From assembly GCA_002505345.1 (NCBI GenBank), contig DAUY01000012.1, positions 3,687 through 67,686 on the forward strand: a stretch of DNA of 64,000 nucleotides, in the 5' to 3' direction. Position numbers and translations under genes: made by a program. Positions 1-7,905 of this stretch are shown piece after piece (position 1 is the first letter of the stretch; each line of letters starts with the position of its first letter). This DNA is from Methanomassiliicoccaceae archaeon UBA370 (GTDB taxonomy: Archaea; Thermoplasmatota; Thermoplasmata; Methanomassiliicoccales; Methanomethylophilaceae). The notes beneath the pieces are model-generated. The model was not told the DNA's origin, did no database searches, and saw nothing but the letters and a program-made list of their open reading frames with translations.

Positions 1-221
1 AGGCAGCCAAGGCGGCCGCAGGCATGAAAGTCTCGGACCTCAACGAGATCCTTGCGAAGATCGTGCCGACGTACGAAGCGAACTACACCAACGCACCCGC
101 CGGAAAGACCTTCCAGGAGTGCTACGATGTGCTCTCGGTCAAACCGACCGCCGAGTACCTCCAGGTGTACGACAACGCTGTCAAGGCCCTCAGGGACTTC
201 GGACTCGACATAAAGCACTGA
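1..221 (+). CDS. mtmB: Monomethylamine methyltransferase, C-terminal fragment (upstream mtmB copy)
   Basis: The frame is open from the window edge and ends at TGA 219-221. The residues match the last ~70 residues of MtmB, including the APAGKTFQECYDV block that recurs in the full copy downstream (there APAGKRFQECYDV). The gene is cut by the window edge, so its amber codon cannot be seen. MtmB transfers the methyl group of monomethylamine to its cognate corrinoid protein. A second, complete mtmB follows 161 bp downstream, so this strain carries tandem paralogues. The two C-termini differ at many positions, which argues against a very recent duplication. Confidence 0.9.
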   Translation, partial: AAKAAAGMKVSDLNEILAKIVPTYEANYTNAPAGKTFQECYDVLSVKPTAEYLQVYDNAVKALRDFGLDIKH

Positions 222-261
222 TCCAGACCCAAACCTCTTACAGGCCCACGCCTGGAAACCT

Positions 262-286
262 TTTTATAAAATTGCCAAATCTGGCA
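262..286 (+). promoter_or_regulatory. mtmB promoter: TATA box and adjacent palindrome
   Basis: An archaeal TATA-like element (tttttataaa, about 261-270) is followed at once by the 14-bp inverted repeat TGCCA-AATC-TGGCA (273-286). The position just after the TATA box would block initiation if bound, so it is a candidate operator for methylamine control. Transcription would start near 293-297, leaving an ~85-nt GC-rich leader before ATG 383. Confidence 0.45.
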
Positions 287-382
287 CATATGCCTGCCCG
301 GGCTGCTAAGTTGTTTTTCCTCCGCTTCGGGCGGGCCCCCAACACTATGTTAAAGTAATCGACAGGATATAGGGGAGAACAA

Positions 383-1771
383 ATGGTCGCCAAGAAATAT
401 CTGGACATATACGATTCGTACGACCGTTTCCATAACGGAAAGAGGGTGCGAGAGGACAGCTGGGACTATGTCATCGTGCCCACGAACGCAATGGCCATGA
501 GGGAAAAATACGACATCAACTTCACAGACGACATAATACCCGAAGACGACGACCTATGCGACAGGCTGTTCCAGGCAGGCATAGAGATGCTCTGCACAAC
601 CGGGTTCTACAACACCGACATCGGCCGGGTCCTGCAAGTATCCGAAGAAGAGATATTCGAGGGCATAAGGCGTGCCCCCAAAAAAGTCAAGATAGGGTCG
701 GGCAAAGAAGAGGTCTGCTGCGCTCCCAGAAAGGGTAATCCGAGCAGTCCGCCGATCATCGAGGGAGGTCCGACGGGAGCCCCGGTGACCGAGGACGTAT
801 TCGTCCCCATGATGCAGTCCTATGCGCAGGAAGCCACCGTCGACGTGCTGGTAAGCGGAGTTCTGAATACGATCAAGAAGCACCCATCGATCACCAACAC
901 TCCATGGGAGATACGTGCCACTCTTGCTGAGATCGGATTCGTGAGAGAGGCCGCCAACATGGCAGGCAGGCCGGGACTGGGCATATAGGGCCCGGAGACA
1001 CCCCTGTCGACCGCCGGACGTATTTCCTCCGACTTGACGAAGTTCGGCCTCAAGCCTCACGATCCCCATGAGGTCTCCCAGCTCAACGAGCTGAAGATAG
1101 ACATGTCCGGCCTGAACATGATAGCAGGCTGGATGGCCAACGGCGATGTGATCATGATGGAGCAGATGCCCATCTTCGGAGGATATTCCGGCGGCAAAGA
1201 AGAAACCGCCATATGCGACGTCGCGACAATGGTCGCATCCTTTGCGCTGTTCAACTGCGACATACATCTGGACGGACCGATACACATCAGATGGGGCACC
1301 ACCACGACCAGGGAGACCTTGCAGATCGCGGCCCACGCATGCGCCGCATTGGACAGGAACACAGATCTGCTTCTCGGAAATCAGTATTACACCCTTGCAG
1401 GGCCATGCACCGAGATGTGCCTTCTGGAAACCGCTGCCCAGTCGATGACAGACACTGCATCGGGAAGGGAGCTCATATCCGGAGTAGCATCGTCCAAGGG
1501 AGTCACCCAGGACAGGACCACGGGGATGGAGGCCAGGATGATGGGGGAAGTTGCAGGTGCCACCGCCGGCATGGATGTCGCCGAAGTAAACGACGTGCTG
1601 AAAAAACTGGTCGGACTGTACGAGAGGGACTTCTCCCATGCCCCTGCAGGCAAACGCTTCCAGGAATGCTATGACGTGGGCACGGTCCTTCCGACCGATG
1701 ATTACATCAATGTCTACAACAGAGCGGTCCGCACGCTGGGACGTTGCGGACTGGACCTGAGCATATTTTGA
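383..1771 (+). CDS. mtmB: Monomethylamine:corrinoid methyltransferase with in-frame UAG (pyrrolysine)
   Basis: MtmB demethylates monomethylamine and methylates its corrinoid partner, the first step of methylamine methanogenesis. The frame runs from ATG 383 to TGA 1769-1771 and is interrupted once, by TAG 986-988 at codon 202, which is the pyrrolysine position known for Methanosarcina MtmB. Both sides match the family: MAGRPGLGI before the amber codon and GPETPLS after it, then HEVSQLNELKID, MPIFGGY and GPCTEMCLLE. Read through, the product has 462 residues, close to the usual ~458. Pyrrolysine is thought to bind the methylammonium in the TIM-barrel active site. The pyl genes needed to decode the codon follow directly. 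The matching corrinoid gene mtmC is not in the window. Confidence 0.97.
986..988 (+). other. In-frame amber codon decoded as pyrrolysine
   Basis: TAG interrupts mtmB at codon 202 while both flanks keep unbroken family similarity in the same frame. tRNA-Pyl (anticodon CTA), pylS and pylBCD lie within 5 kb, so reading as pyrrolysine (O) is strongly supported. Confidence 0.95.
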
Positions 1772-1785
1772 AGCCGCGAAGAATT

Positions 1786-1910
1786 CCCCCACACTGGTAC
1801 ATTTTGACCCTCATGTTTTTTAGGACATAGATTGAAATACTATGATTCAAAATTAATGCAATAGTTTAGATAGTTATTTCATGCTTACAGATAGCTAATC
1901 AGTGTGGGGG
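1786..1910. repeat. 11-bp perfect inverted repeat spanning the mtmB-pylT spacer
   Basis: CCCCCACACTG at 1786-1796, just after mtmB, is the exact reverse complement of CAGTGTGGGGG at 1900-1910. The second arm covers the first five bases of the tRNA-Pyl acceptor stem (1906-1910). In a read-through transcript the arms could pair and mask the tRNA 5' end. The ~100 nt between them is AT-rich and probably holds the pylT promoter, with a weak TATA-like stretch near 1863-1876. Confidence 0.5.
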
Positions 1911-1976
1911 ACGGTCCGGCGACCAGCTGGCCTCTAGAGCCTCGCTAGCGGGGATCGACACCCCGGTCTCTCGCCA
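1906..1976 (+). tRNA. pylT: tRNA-Pyl (anticodon CTA)
   Basis: The 71-nt gene folds as follows: acceptor 1906-1912 with 1966-1972; no base between acceptor and D stem; D stem 1913-1916 with 1921-1924 closing a 4-nt loop; anticodon loop 1932-1938 with CTA at 1934-1936; T stem 1949-1953 with 1961-1965; discriminator G 1973 and encoded CCA 1974-1976. The anticodon stem is split: AGC 1925-1927 pairs with GCT 1944-1946 and GGC 1929-1931 with GCC 1939-1941, with an internal loop of T1928 against TC 1942-1943. The missing base 8, tiny D-loop and broken anticodon stem match what I recall of tRNA-Pyl from Methanomethylophilus alvus. The gene lies 21 bp before pylS. Confidence 0.95.
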
Positions 1977-1997
1977 CTAACGGAAAACAGTGATCAA

Positions 1998-2822
1998 ATG
2001 GCCGTACGCTACACAGAATCGCAGATACAGAAACTGAGAGAATATGGCGACGGCCCAGTTGACCTTTCGGAGTTCTCCGATGCGGCGGAGAGGGACAGCT
2101 CCTTCGCCAAGCTCATGGCGGCAGAGATGTCGAATAACGACGCCGACGTGAAGGACATGATATCCAATCCCCGCGGTCACGACCTGGTCCAGCTGGAGAG
2201 GGATCTGAGCAAGGCGCTCATCGATGCCGGTTTTGCGGAGGTCAGGACGCCCACTATGATGTCAAAGGCCGCACTGGCGAAAATGACGATAACGGAAGAC
2301 CACCCACTATACAAACAGGTCTTCTTCATAGACAGCAAAAGATGTCTCAGGCCGATGTTGGCTCCCAATCTCTACTATTACATGAGGAAGCTCAGAGACC
2401 ACACGGAAGGCACCATAAGGTTTTTCGAGATAGGTTCCTGCTTCAGGAAAGAGTCCCACAGCGGCAGGCACCTGGAAGAGTTCACGATGCTGAATCTCGT
2501 GGAGCAGGGTCAGATAGAAGACCCTATGGCGGACCTCCGGGAGTTCATCGACATTGTAATGGACACGGTGGGCCTGAAATATGAGACGGTGCGCGAGGAG
2601 TCGGACGTATATGTGGAGACCCTCGACGTGGAGATAGATGGAATCGAGGTCGCATCGGGCGCCGTCGGACCTCATATACTGGATGCGGCGCATGACATTC
2701 ATGAGCCATGGTGCGGGATAGGCTTCGGCCTCGAACGCTTGTTGGCTATGAAAAACGGAAAGAACAGCGTACGTAAGACCGGGCGCAGCCTGACATATCT
2801 TAACGGACGAAAAATAGACTGA
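1998..2822 (+). CDS. pylS: Pyrrolysyl-tRNA synthetase, catalytic domain only (class N-less)
   Basis: This 274-residue class II synthetase attaches pyrrolysine to tRNA-Pyl. It matches the catalytic domain of M. alvus PylRS in length and along its sequence, with the motif-2 region (FFEIGSCFRKESHSGRHLEEF) and the C-terminal GIGFGLERLL motif 3. The N-terminal PylSn domain that clamps tRNA-Pyl in Methanosarcina is absent, and no separate pylSn gene lies nearby. This fits the unusual tRNA upstream. ATG 1998 matches the M. alvus start. pylB follows in the same frame beyond the TGA stop. Confidence 0.97.
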   Translation: MAVRYTESQIQKLREYGDGPVDLSEFSDAAERDSSFAKLMAAEMSNNDADVKDMISNPRGHDLVQLERDLSKALIDAGFAEVRTPTMMSKAALAKMTITEDHPLYKQVFFIDSKRCLRPMLAPNLYYYMRKLRDHTEGTIRFFEIGSCFRKESHSGRHLEEFTMLNLVEQGQIEDPMADLREFIDIVMDTVGLKYETVREESDVYVETLDVEIDGIEVASGAVGPHILDAAHDIHEPWCGIGFGLERLLAMKNGKNSVRKTGRSLTYLNGRKID

Positions 2823-2828
2823 GGTGAT
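2821..2828 (+). promoter_or_regulatory. Strong Shine-Dalgarno that places the pylB start
   Basis: GAGGTGAT overlaps the pylS stop codon and is a near-perfect complement of the 16S rRNA 3' end. It lies about 7 nt (from GAGG) before ACG 2832. The only ATG at fitting distance (2836) is out of frame and stops after five codons. Confidence 0.7.
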
Positions 2829-2831
2829 TTC

Positions 2832-3887
2832 ACGGATGTACAGGGAATATTAGACAGGTCGGTAGCCGGGGAGGGGCTTACGCACAGTGATGTCGTAAGG
2901 CTTTTCAACTCGGATGCGGAAGAGCAGAAGGTCCTTTTCGAGGCCGCACGGAACGTAAGGGACAGGGAGTACGGGAACAAAATATTCACGTATGGTTTCG
3001 TATATTTTTCGACATATTGTAAAAACAACTGTTCGTTCTGCTATTTCAGGAGGACCAGCGGGCTCGAGAGATATAGGAAGTCAACCGAAGAGATCGTGGA
3101 GCTCTCCGAAAATCTGAGTGATGCCGGCATAAACCTTGTAGATCTGACCATGGGAGAGGATCCCGTGATGTACAGAGACGAATGCGCCAGATTGATCGAC
3201 GTCATACAATCTGTCAGAGACGCGGTCGATATAGGCATAATGGTCTCCCCCGGAGCCGTGCCCAGGTCTGTTTTTCCAAAGATAAAGGAGGCGGGCGCAG
3301 ACTGGTATGCATGTTATCAGGAAACGTACAATCTTGAACTTTTCAAAAAGCTGAGGCTCGAGCAGGATTATCAGACACGCATCGATGTAAGGAAATGGGC
3401 CAGGGAGGCAGGGATGCTGACCGAAGACGGTATGATGGTAGGGCTCGGGGAGTCTCCCGAGGACCGTGCCGATTTCGTGATGAGGATGGGCCCGCAGAGA
3501 TGCGAGCAGATCAGGGCGATGACGTTCGTGCCCCAGGAAGGCACGCCCATGAGCACGCTGAACGCGACGGACTCGACAAACGAACTTCTCGCCATCGCGA
3601 TCATGAGGATAATGTACCCAGATAGGATAATCCCCGCAACTCTTGACGTGGAGGGGATTTCAGGGATGGTGGACAGGCTCAACGCGGGTGCCAACCTGAT
3701 AACGTCGATCGTCCCCCCGCACAGAGAGCTCGCGGGAGTGGCGCAGCACGAACTGGACATAGAGAATGGCAACCGTTCGGTGGACAACGTGTTCAAGATA
3801 CTCGAAAGCATAGGCAAGCGCCCCGCTACCAACGCCGAGTTCCAATCTTTCATGGACGGCAAGAAGGCAGAGCTGAGGAGGCGCTAG
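2832..3887 (+). CDS. pylB: Methylornithine synthase, radical SAM, apparent ACG start
   Basis: PylB is a radical SAM mutase that converts lysine to 3-methylornithine, the first step of pyrrolysine synthesis. The iron-sulfur motif YCKNNCSFC (CxxxCxxC, about residues 63-70) and the later TMGEDP, YQETYNLELF and NAGANLITSIVPP blocks identify it. The frame is intact back to the pylS stop but contains no ATG, GTG, TTG or CTG before GTG 3096, which lies after the cysteine motif. ACG 2832, correctly spaced from GAGGTGAT, gives 351 residues, as expected for the family (~350), so I take it as the start. The gene ends with TAG 3885-3887, unusual in an amber-suppressing organism. pylC begins one base later. 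Confidence 0.85.
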   Translation, partial: TDVQGILDRSVAGEGLTHSDVVRLFNSDAEEQKVLFEAARNVRDREYGNKIFTYGFVYFSTYCKNNCSFCYFRRTSGLERYRKSTEEIVELSENLSDAGINLVDLTMGEDPVMYRDECARLIDVIQSVRDAVDIGIMVSPGAVPRSVFPKIKEAGADWYACYQETYNLELFKKLRLEQDYQTRIDVRKWAREAGMLTEDGMMVGLGESPEDRADFVMRMGPQRCEQIRAMTFVPQEGTPMSTLNATDSTNELLAIAIMRIMYPDRIIPATLDVEGISGMVDRLNAGANLITSIVPPHRELAGVAQHELDIENGNRSVDNVFKILESIGKRPATNAEFQSFMDGKKAELRRR

Positions 3888-3888
3888 A

Positions 3889-5049
3889 ATGAGACTTGCT
3901 ATAGTGGGCGGTGCCCTTCAGGGCATGGAAGCGGTCTACCTGTCTAAGAGGGCGGGATACGAGACCGTAGTGATCGACAGGAAACAATACGCTCCGGCGC
4001 TGGCACTTGCCGACGAGGCATATGTGGCGGACCCTGTCAAGGACCCCGACTCGGCAATGAAGATATTTGCCGACTGCGACGCCGTCATACCGGCATGCGA
4101 GGAGCTGGACCTCCTAAGGCTATTGGATTCGAAGCTCAAAGACACGGGCATACCGTTGCTTTTCGACATGAAATCATATGAGACATCATGCTCGAAGGAA
4201 CGCTCCAACATCCTGATGGAGAAGGCCGGCGTGCCGCTCCCTAGGCCATGGCCCGAGTGCGGTTTCCCCGTCATAGTCAAACCTTCTTGCCAAAGCGGCA
4301 GCATAGGGGTGACGGCGGCCAGGAACGAAGAGGAGCGTCAGGCCGGGCTCAGGAAGGTTGCCGAGCTGAACGACGTGCCGATCGTGCAGGAGTTCGTTTC
4401 AGGGAGGAGCATTTCTATAGAGGCCATAGGGAACGGCGAAAAGGCCCGTGCCTTTGTCACAACCGAAGTTGTTCTTGACAGGAAATATGACTGCAAGATG
4501 GTGAGATGCAATCCCAACATCATCTCCGCCGAGGAAGACAGGATGTTCAGGGACGTATGCAGAAAGACCGCCGAGATGATACACCTCAAAGCTCTTATGG
4601 ACATGGAGGCGATCGATACTCCCAAGGGCCTCAGGGTGCTGGAGATCGATGCAAGGATCCCCAGCCAGACCCCTGCGGCCATCGAAGCTGGTTCCGGCAT
4701 AAATCTGCTAAAGGAGCTTGTCGACTGCGCTATGGGAAAAGCCTCTTCAGGCAAAGATTCTCGCAGAGCGGGCGTTTACGAGCATTTTGTGTTCAAAGAC
4801 GGCGTACTGAGCACCAGCGGCGAAAAGGAGTTCGGACACATCAGGAATCCCCGGATATGCGAGGGGCTGTTCGGATCAGACCGCATGATCACCGACTACG
4901 AACCGGGAAAGACAGAGTGGCATGCAACGCTGATAACCAATGGCCGTGACGAGGCCGAAGCCGACAGGAAACGTCTTGCGGTGCGCGAGCGCATGATATC
5001 TGAGTCAGGAGCGAAGATATTCGACGACGGAAGCCCGGAGCTGGTCTGA
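3889..5049 (+). CDS. pylC: 3-Methylornithine--L-lysine ligase, ATP-grasp
   Basis: PylC joins methylornithine to the epsilon-amine of a second lysine using ATP. The 386-residue protein has an N-terminal Rossmann-like pre-ATP-grasp region (IVGGALQGMEAVYL), the ATP-grasp core (VIVKPSCQSGSIGV and VQEFVSGRSISIEA) and the metal-binding LEIDARIPSQTP near residue 258. Length fits the family. It starts one base after the pylB stop, with GAGGAGG inside the pylB 3' end as ribosome-binding site, and overlaps pylD by one base. Confidence 0.96.
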   Translation: MRLAIVGGALQGMEAVYLSKRAGYETVVIDRKQYAPALALADEAYVADPVKDPDSAMKIFADCDAVIPACEELDLLRLLDSKLKDTGIPLLFDMKSYETSCSKERSNILMEKAGVPLPRPWPECGFPVIVKPSCQSGSIGVTAARNEEERQAGLRKVAELNDVPIVQEFVSGRSISIEAIGNGEKARAFVTTEVVLDRKYDCKMVRCNPNIISAEEDRMFRDVCRKTAEMIHLKALMDMEAIDTPKGLRVLEIDARIPSQTPAAIEAGSGINLLKELVDCAMGKASSGKDSRRAGVYEHFVFKDGVLSTSGEKEFGHIRNPRICEGLFGSDRMITDYEPGKTEWHATLITNGRDEAEADRKRLAVRERMISESGAKIFDDGSPELV

Positions 5050-5870
5050 TGACCAGACTGACAGAGGACATGATTGATGAGATTCCCGGCACCGCGGGGA
5101 AACGGAGCGACGACCTCCAAAAGGCCGTTGGGATGGATCTCAGGACGCTTGCGTTCAGGGCGATAGGCGAGGACCCGGAGGATTTCGACCTCTCGCATTA
5201 TGTTGCGGCATCCGTCCCCATCACAGCCGGTCTGGGCGTAATAGGAGGTTTCTCACAGAGCGTCAGCGCTATACTGGCGAATATGGGGTTCACCAGCTTT
5301 GTTACGACAAAGACCGACATAGACGGAATATACGAGGCCCTCGAAAAGGAAGCTGACATCATATTCACCGCAGACGATGTCAGGTACATAGCGTACAACA
5401 GGAGGACAGGGACATATTCCGACAACTCCTTCGCCACCGCCGCAGGGTATGTGGAGGCGCTGGAAGGCGCGGCCGGAGGGCTCAGGGGTAAGAAGGTACT
5501 TGTTATCGGTGCCGGACTGGTAGGAACGGAGGCGGTCAGAATACTCACGTCGAAGGGAGCAACGGTCAGTATCACGGACGTGGTTCCAGGAAAGGCGGAA
5601 AAATTGGCGCAGAAATACCATGCTTCCGCAACAGCCAGCGTCGAGGCCGCGATTTCATCACATAAATATATTCTTAATGCGTCTCCCGGACTTATACCAG
5701 GGCGCCTGATAATCGAAGGTGCGGTGATATCGTCGCCGGGGGTACCGTTCAGCTTCGACGCGGAAGGAGTGGCCAAGGCCCGAGTGATAATACACGATCC
5801 ACTGGATATAGGCACCGCCGTAATGGCGGCAGAGTGTGTAGTTTCAAGAAAAAAGGTAGGCAGAACATGA
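5049..5870 (+). CDS. pylD: Pyrrolysine synthase, NAD-dependent dehydrogenase
   Basis: PylD oxidises and cyclises lysine-N6-methylornithine to pyrrolysine. The 273-residue protein has a Rossmann fold with VLVIGAGLVGTEAVR (GxGxxG, about residue 152) as NAD site, and the family region SVPITAGLGVIGGFSQSV upstream. ATG 5049 shares a base with the pylC stop. Its own TGA overlaps the ramA ATG (ATGA), so the whole cassette appears translationally coupled. Confidence 0.95.
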   Translation: MTRLTEDMIDEIPGTAGKRSDDLQKAVGMDLRTLAFRAIGEDPEDFDLSHYVAASVPITAGLGVIGGFSQSVSAILANMGFTSFVTTKTDIDGIYEALEKEADIIFTADDVRYIAYNRRTGTYSDNSFATAAGYVEALEGAAGGLRGKKVLVIGAGLVGTEAVRILTSKGATVSITDVVPGKAEKLAQKYHASATASVEAAISSHKYILNASPGLIPGRLIIEGAVISSPGVPFSFDAEGVAKARVIIHDPLDIGTAVMAAECVVSRKKVGRT

Positions 5871-7498
5871 CCAGATACTGCATAGCATTGGATATAGGGA
5901 CAAGCGGCCTCCGCTGTCAGGCAATAGACATGGATACCAAAGAGACCGTTTCCACATCCATCACGCAGCGGCACCCTATACCGGGAATGAACGTCATAGA
6001 TCACGTCAACTTCGCCATTAAATCCGGCGAGGATGCCGCGACAGGCCTCCTGAGAGGTGCCATCAACTCACTGTTCAAGACCTTGAACATCGACCTGAAC
6101 AAGGTCGAAGCCGTGGGAGTATGCGGAAACCCGTTCCAGCTTTCGCTGTTCCAGGGCATAGAGATAAGGGACCTTGCCTACGCCGGTAAGAACATGTTGG
6201 ACGACCTAGGGGTGGTCCCGCCGAAGAGGGACGGTGCCGTGATAAGCGCTGAAGAGGCAGGCCTCGAAGGGATGCCTAATGCCAAGGTGATAATACCTCC
6301 GGCGGTGAGGCATGAGATAGGAGCAGACGCCATAGCCATGCTGATGATGACGGACGTCCTCAACGAGAAAGAGCCATGCCTGGTCGTGGACTACGGTACC
6401 AACGCGGAGATGGCCCTGATATACGAAGGCAAGATAATAACCGGGTCCGCCGCCGCGGGGCCGGCGATGGAAGGACAGGAGATCGAAAGAGGGATGCTGG
6501 CCGCTCCGGGTGCCATATCCGATGTGGAGATCACTCCTAACGGATGGAAATGTTACGTTCTCGACGAGACCATGGCAGCCAAAGAAGGCGATACGGTCGA
6601 TCCGGCGTCCGGAGAGGTCATTAAGAAGGGGCCGATGTCCGGCAAGGCGATCGGAATCACGGGAACCGGGGTCGTGGCTGCGCTATACTGCGGCATCAAG
6701 TCCGGAATCATAATCCCTCCTGAAATAACGTCAAGCGATGGCAGGATGCACCTCCAGGACGGCATAGATATAACTTCGAAAGACGTCGAAGAAGCAGGCA
6801 AGGCCATCGGCGCCCTGAGGGCGGGATTCCTTACACTGCTCCGCGAGGCGGGGCTTTGGACGCAGGATATCAAAAAAGCGTACATGTCTGGAGCATCCGG
6901 CCTCTATGTCGACGCGAAGAAGGCCCTGGCGATCGGGATGGTCGTGCCGGGTGCCGAAAGGATCGTACAGTTCGGAAACACCTCCATCGGCCTTGCACGC
7001 AAGGTCGCAATGGACGAGATGTCTCTGGACGAGCTGAGGGAGTTCGCGAAGAAACTCAGGGCGGACCACTGCATGTTCGCAACCGCCCAGGTGTTCAAGG
7101 ATATCTATTCCATCGAATACGCAATCTGGGCACAGGGCATGCCGATGAGCGAGTACAACAACATGCTAGATGTCTATGACCTTCCTCCGATCGAAGAGTT
7201 GGACACAGACCCGGAAGTGAAGCGCTTTGCGGAGAGAGATCTGCCCGATACCGACAAGTCGCCCATACACGTGCTCGAGAATCCCGGGACCCTCCTCAGG
7301 GGAAGGGTCGAAGGGTGCATCGCATGCCGTAAATGCGAGCACGTGTGCCCCGAGCATGCTATGAAGATAACAAAGGAAGGCGACGGGAACTATGCCAACG
7401 TACGTACGGACCTCTGCGGAGGATACGCATGCAGCAGGTGCGAGCGCGAGTGCCCAGAAAGGGTCCTCAACTACAAGCAGCTGAAGCTGAGCGACTGA
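5867..7498 (+). CDS. ramA: Methylamine methyltransferase corrinoid protein reductive activase
   Basis: RamA uses ATP to drive reduction of methylamine corrinoid proteins from Co(II) to Co(I). The 543-residue protein begins with an ASKHA-like region (ALDIGTSGLRCQ), has a second phosphate-binding stretch (LVVDYGTNAEMAL) and ends with two 4Fe-4S motifs, CIACRKCEHVCP and CGGYACSRCERECP (about residues 484-530). ATG 5867 is chosen for the ATGA overlap with pylD; an upstream GTG lies inside pylD. Length agrees with Methanosarcina RamA (~540). Its place behind pylD ties corrinoid activation to pyrrolysine supply. Confidence 0.93.
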   Translation: MTRYCIALDIGTSGLRCQAIDMDTKETVSTSITQRHPIPGMNVIDHVNFAIKSGEDAATGLLRGAINSLFKTLNIDLNKVEAVGVCGNPFQLSLFQGIEIRDLAYAGKNMLDDLGVVPPKRDGAVISAEEAGLEGMPNAKVIIPPAVRHEIGADAIAMLMMTDVLNEKEPCLVVDYGTNAEMALIYEGKIITGSAAAGPAMEGQEIERGMLAAPGAISDVEITPNGWKCYVLDETMAAKEGDTVDPASGEVIKKGPMSGKAIGITGTGVVAALYCGIKSGIIIPPEITSSDGRMHLQDGIDITSKDVEEAGKAIGALRAGFLTLLREAGLWTQDIKKAYMSGASGLYVDAKKALAIGMVVPGAERIVQFGNTSIGLARKVAMDEMSLDELREFAKKLRADHCMFATAQVFKDIYSIEYAIWAQGMPMSEYNNMLDVYDLPPIEELDTDPEVKRFAERDLPDTDKSPIHVLENPGTLLRGRVEGCIACRKCEHVCPEHAMKITKEGDGNYANVRTDLCGGYACSRCERECPERVLNYKQLKLSD

Positions 7499-7560
7499 CA
7501 GAATCCGACCGAATGAACGCAGAATAAGGAGGTTATAATCTTGCAGGGCGATATCATGCC

Positions 7561-7905
7561 ATGACCTCCACGGTTATAGTCAGGATGAAGACCTGCGACA
7601 AGACCCACAGAGTGGTAGCGAAGCTTAGGGACGACGGGGATGTGGACATCAGAATAACGTCCGACTGCGAAAAGGCAAGGCAGTTCGGGGAACGTTGCAC
7701 CAGGGTCAGCCTGGATGACGTGACGGATTTCTACGGCAGCAGGGTGAACAGCAAAGAAATCCGCGGGAACCTGTGGATACAATGCCTTCTGCCCATAGGC
7801 GTGTTCGACGCTGCCTGGATGGAGCTTGGGATGCTCTCTAAGAGCCTCTGCAAGAAGGTCGGGGGGGACGAGATAGTGCTGGACAGGTGCGATTCCGAAG
7901 AATGA
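7561..7905 (+). CDS. Conserved-looking cysteine-rich small protein, unknown function
   Basis: I do not recognise this 114-residue soluble protein. It has six spaced cysteines (KTCDK, SDCEK, ERCTR, IQCLL, SLCKK, DRC), suggesting metal or redox chemistry, and no membrane segment. It follows ramA on the same strand. A clear AGGAGG (7528-7533) lies about 28 nt before ATG 7561; it is instead placed for a seven-codon TTG ORF at 7541 whose TGA overlaps the ATG, so translation may be coupled to a mini-leader. Its position suggests a link to methylamine metabolism, but this is inference. Confidence 0.7.
   Translation: MTSTVIVRMKTCDKTHRVVAKLRDDGDVDIRITSDCEKARQFGERCTRVSLDDVTDFYGSRVNSKEIRGNLWIQCLLPIGVFDAAWMELGMLSKSLCKKVGGDEIVLDRCDSEE

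Noticed and set aside
554..1792. Long 412-codon minus-strand ORF opposite mtmB
   Set aside because: It is antisense to a clearly conserved mtmB, and its translation has no recognisable family; a by-product of codon bias.
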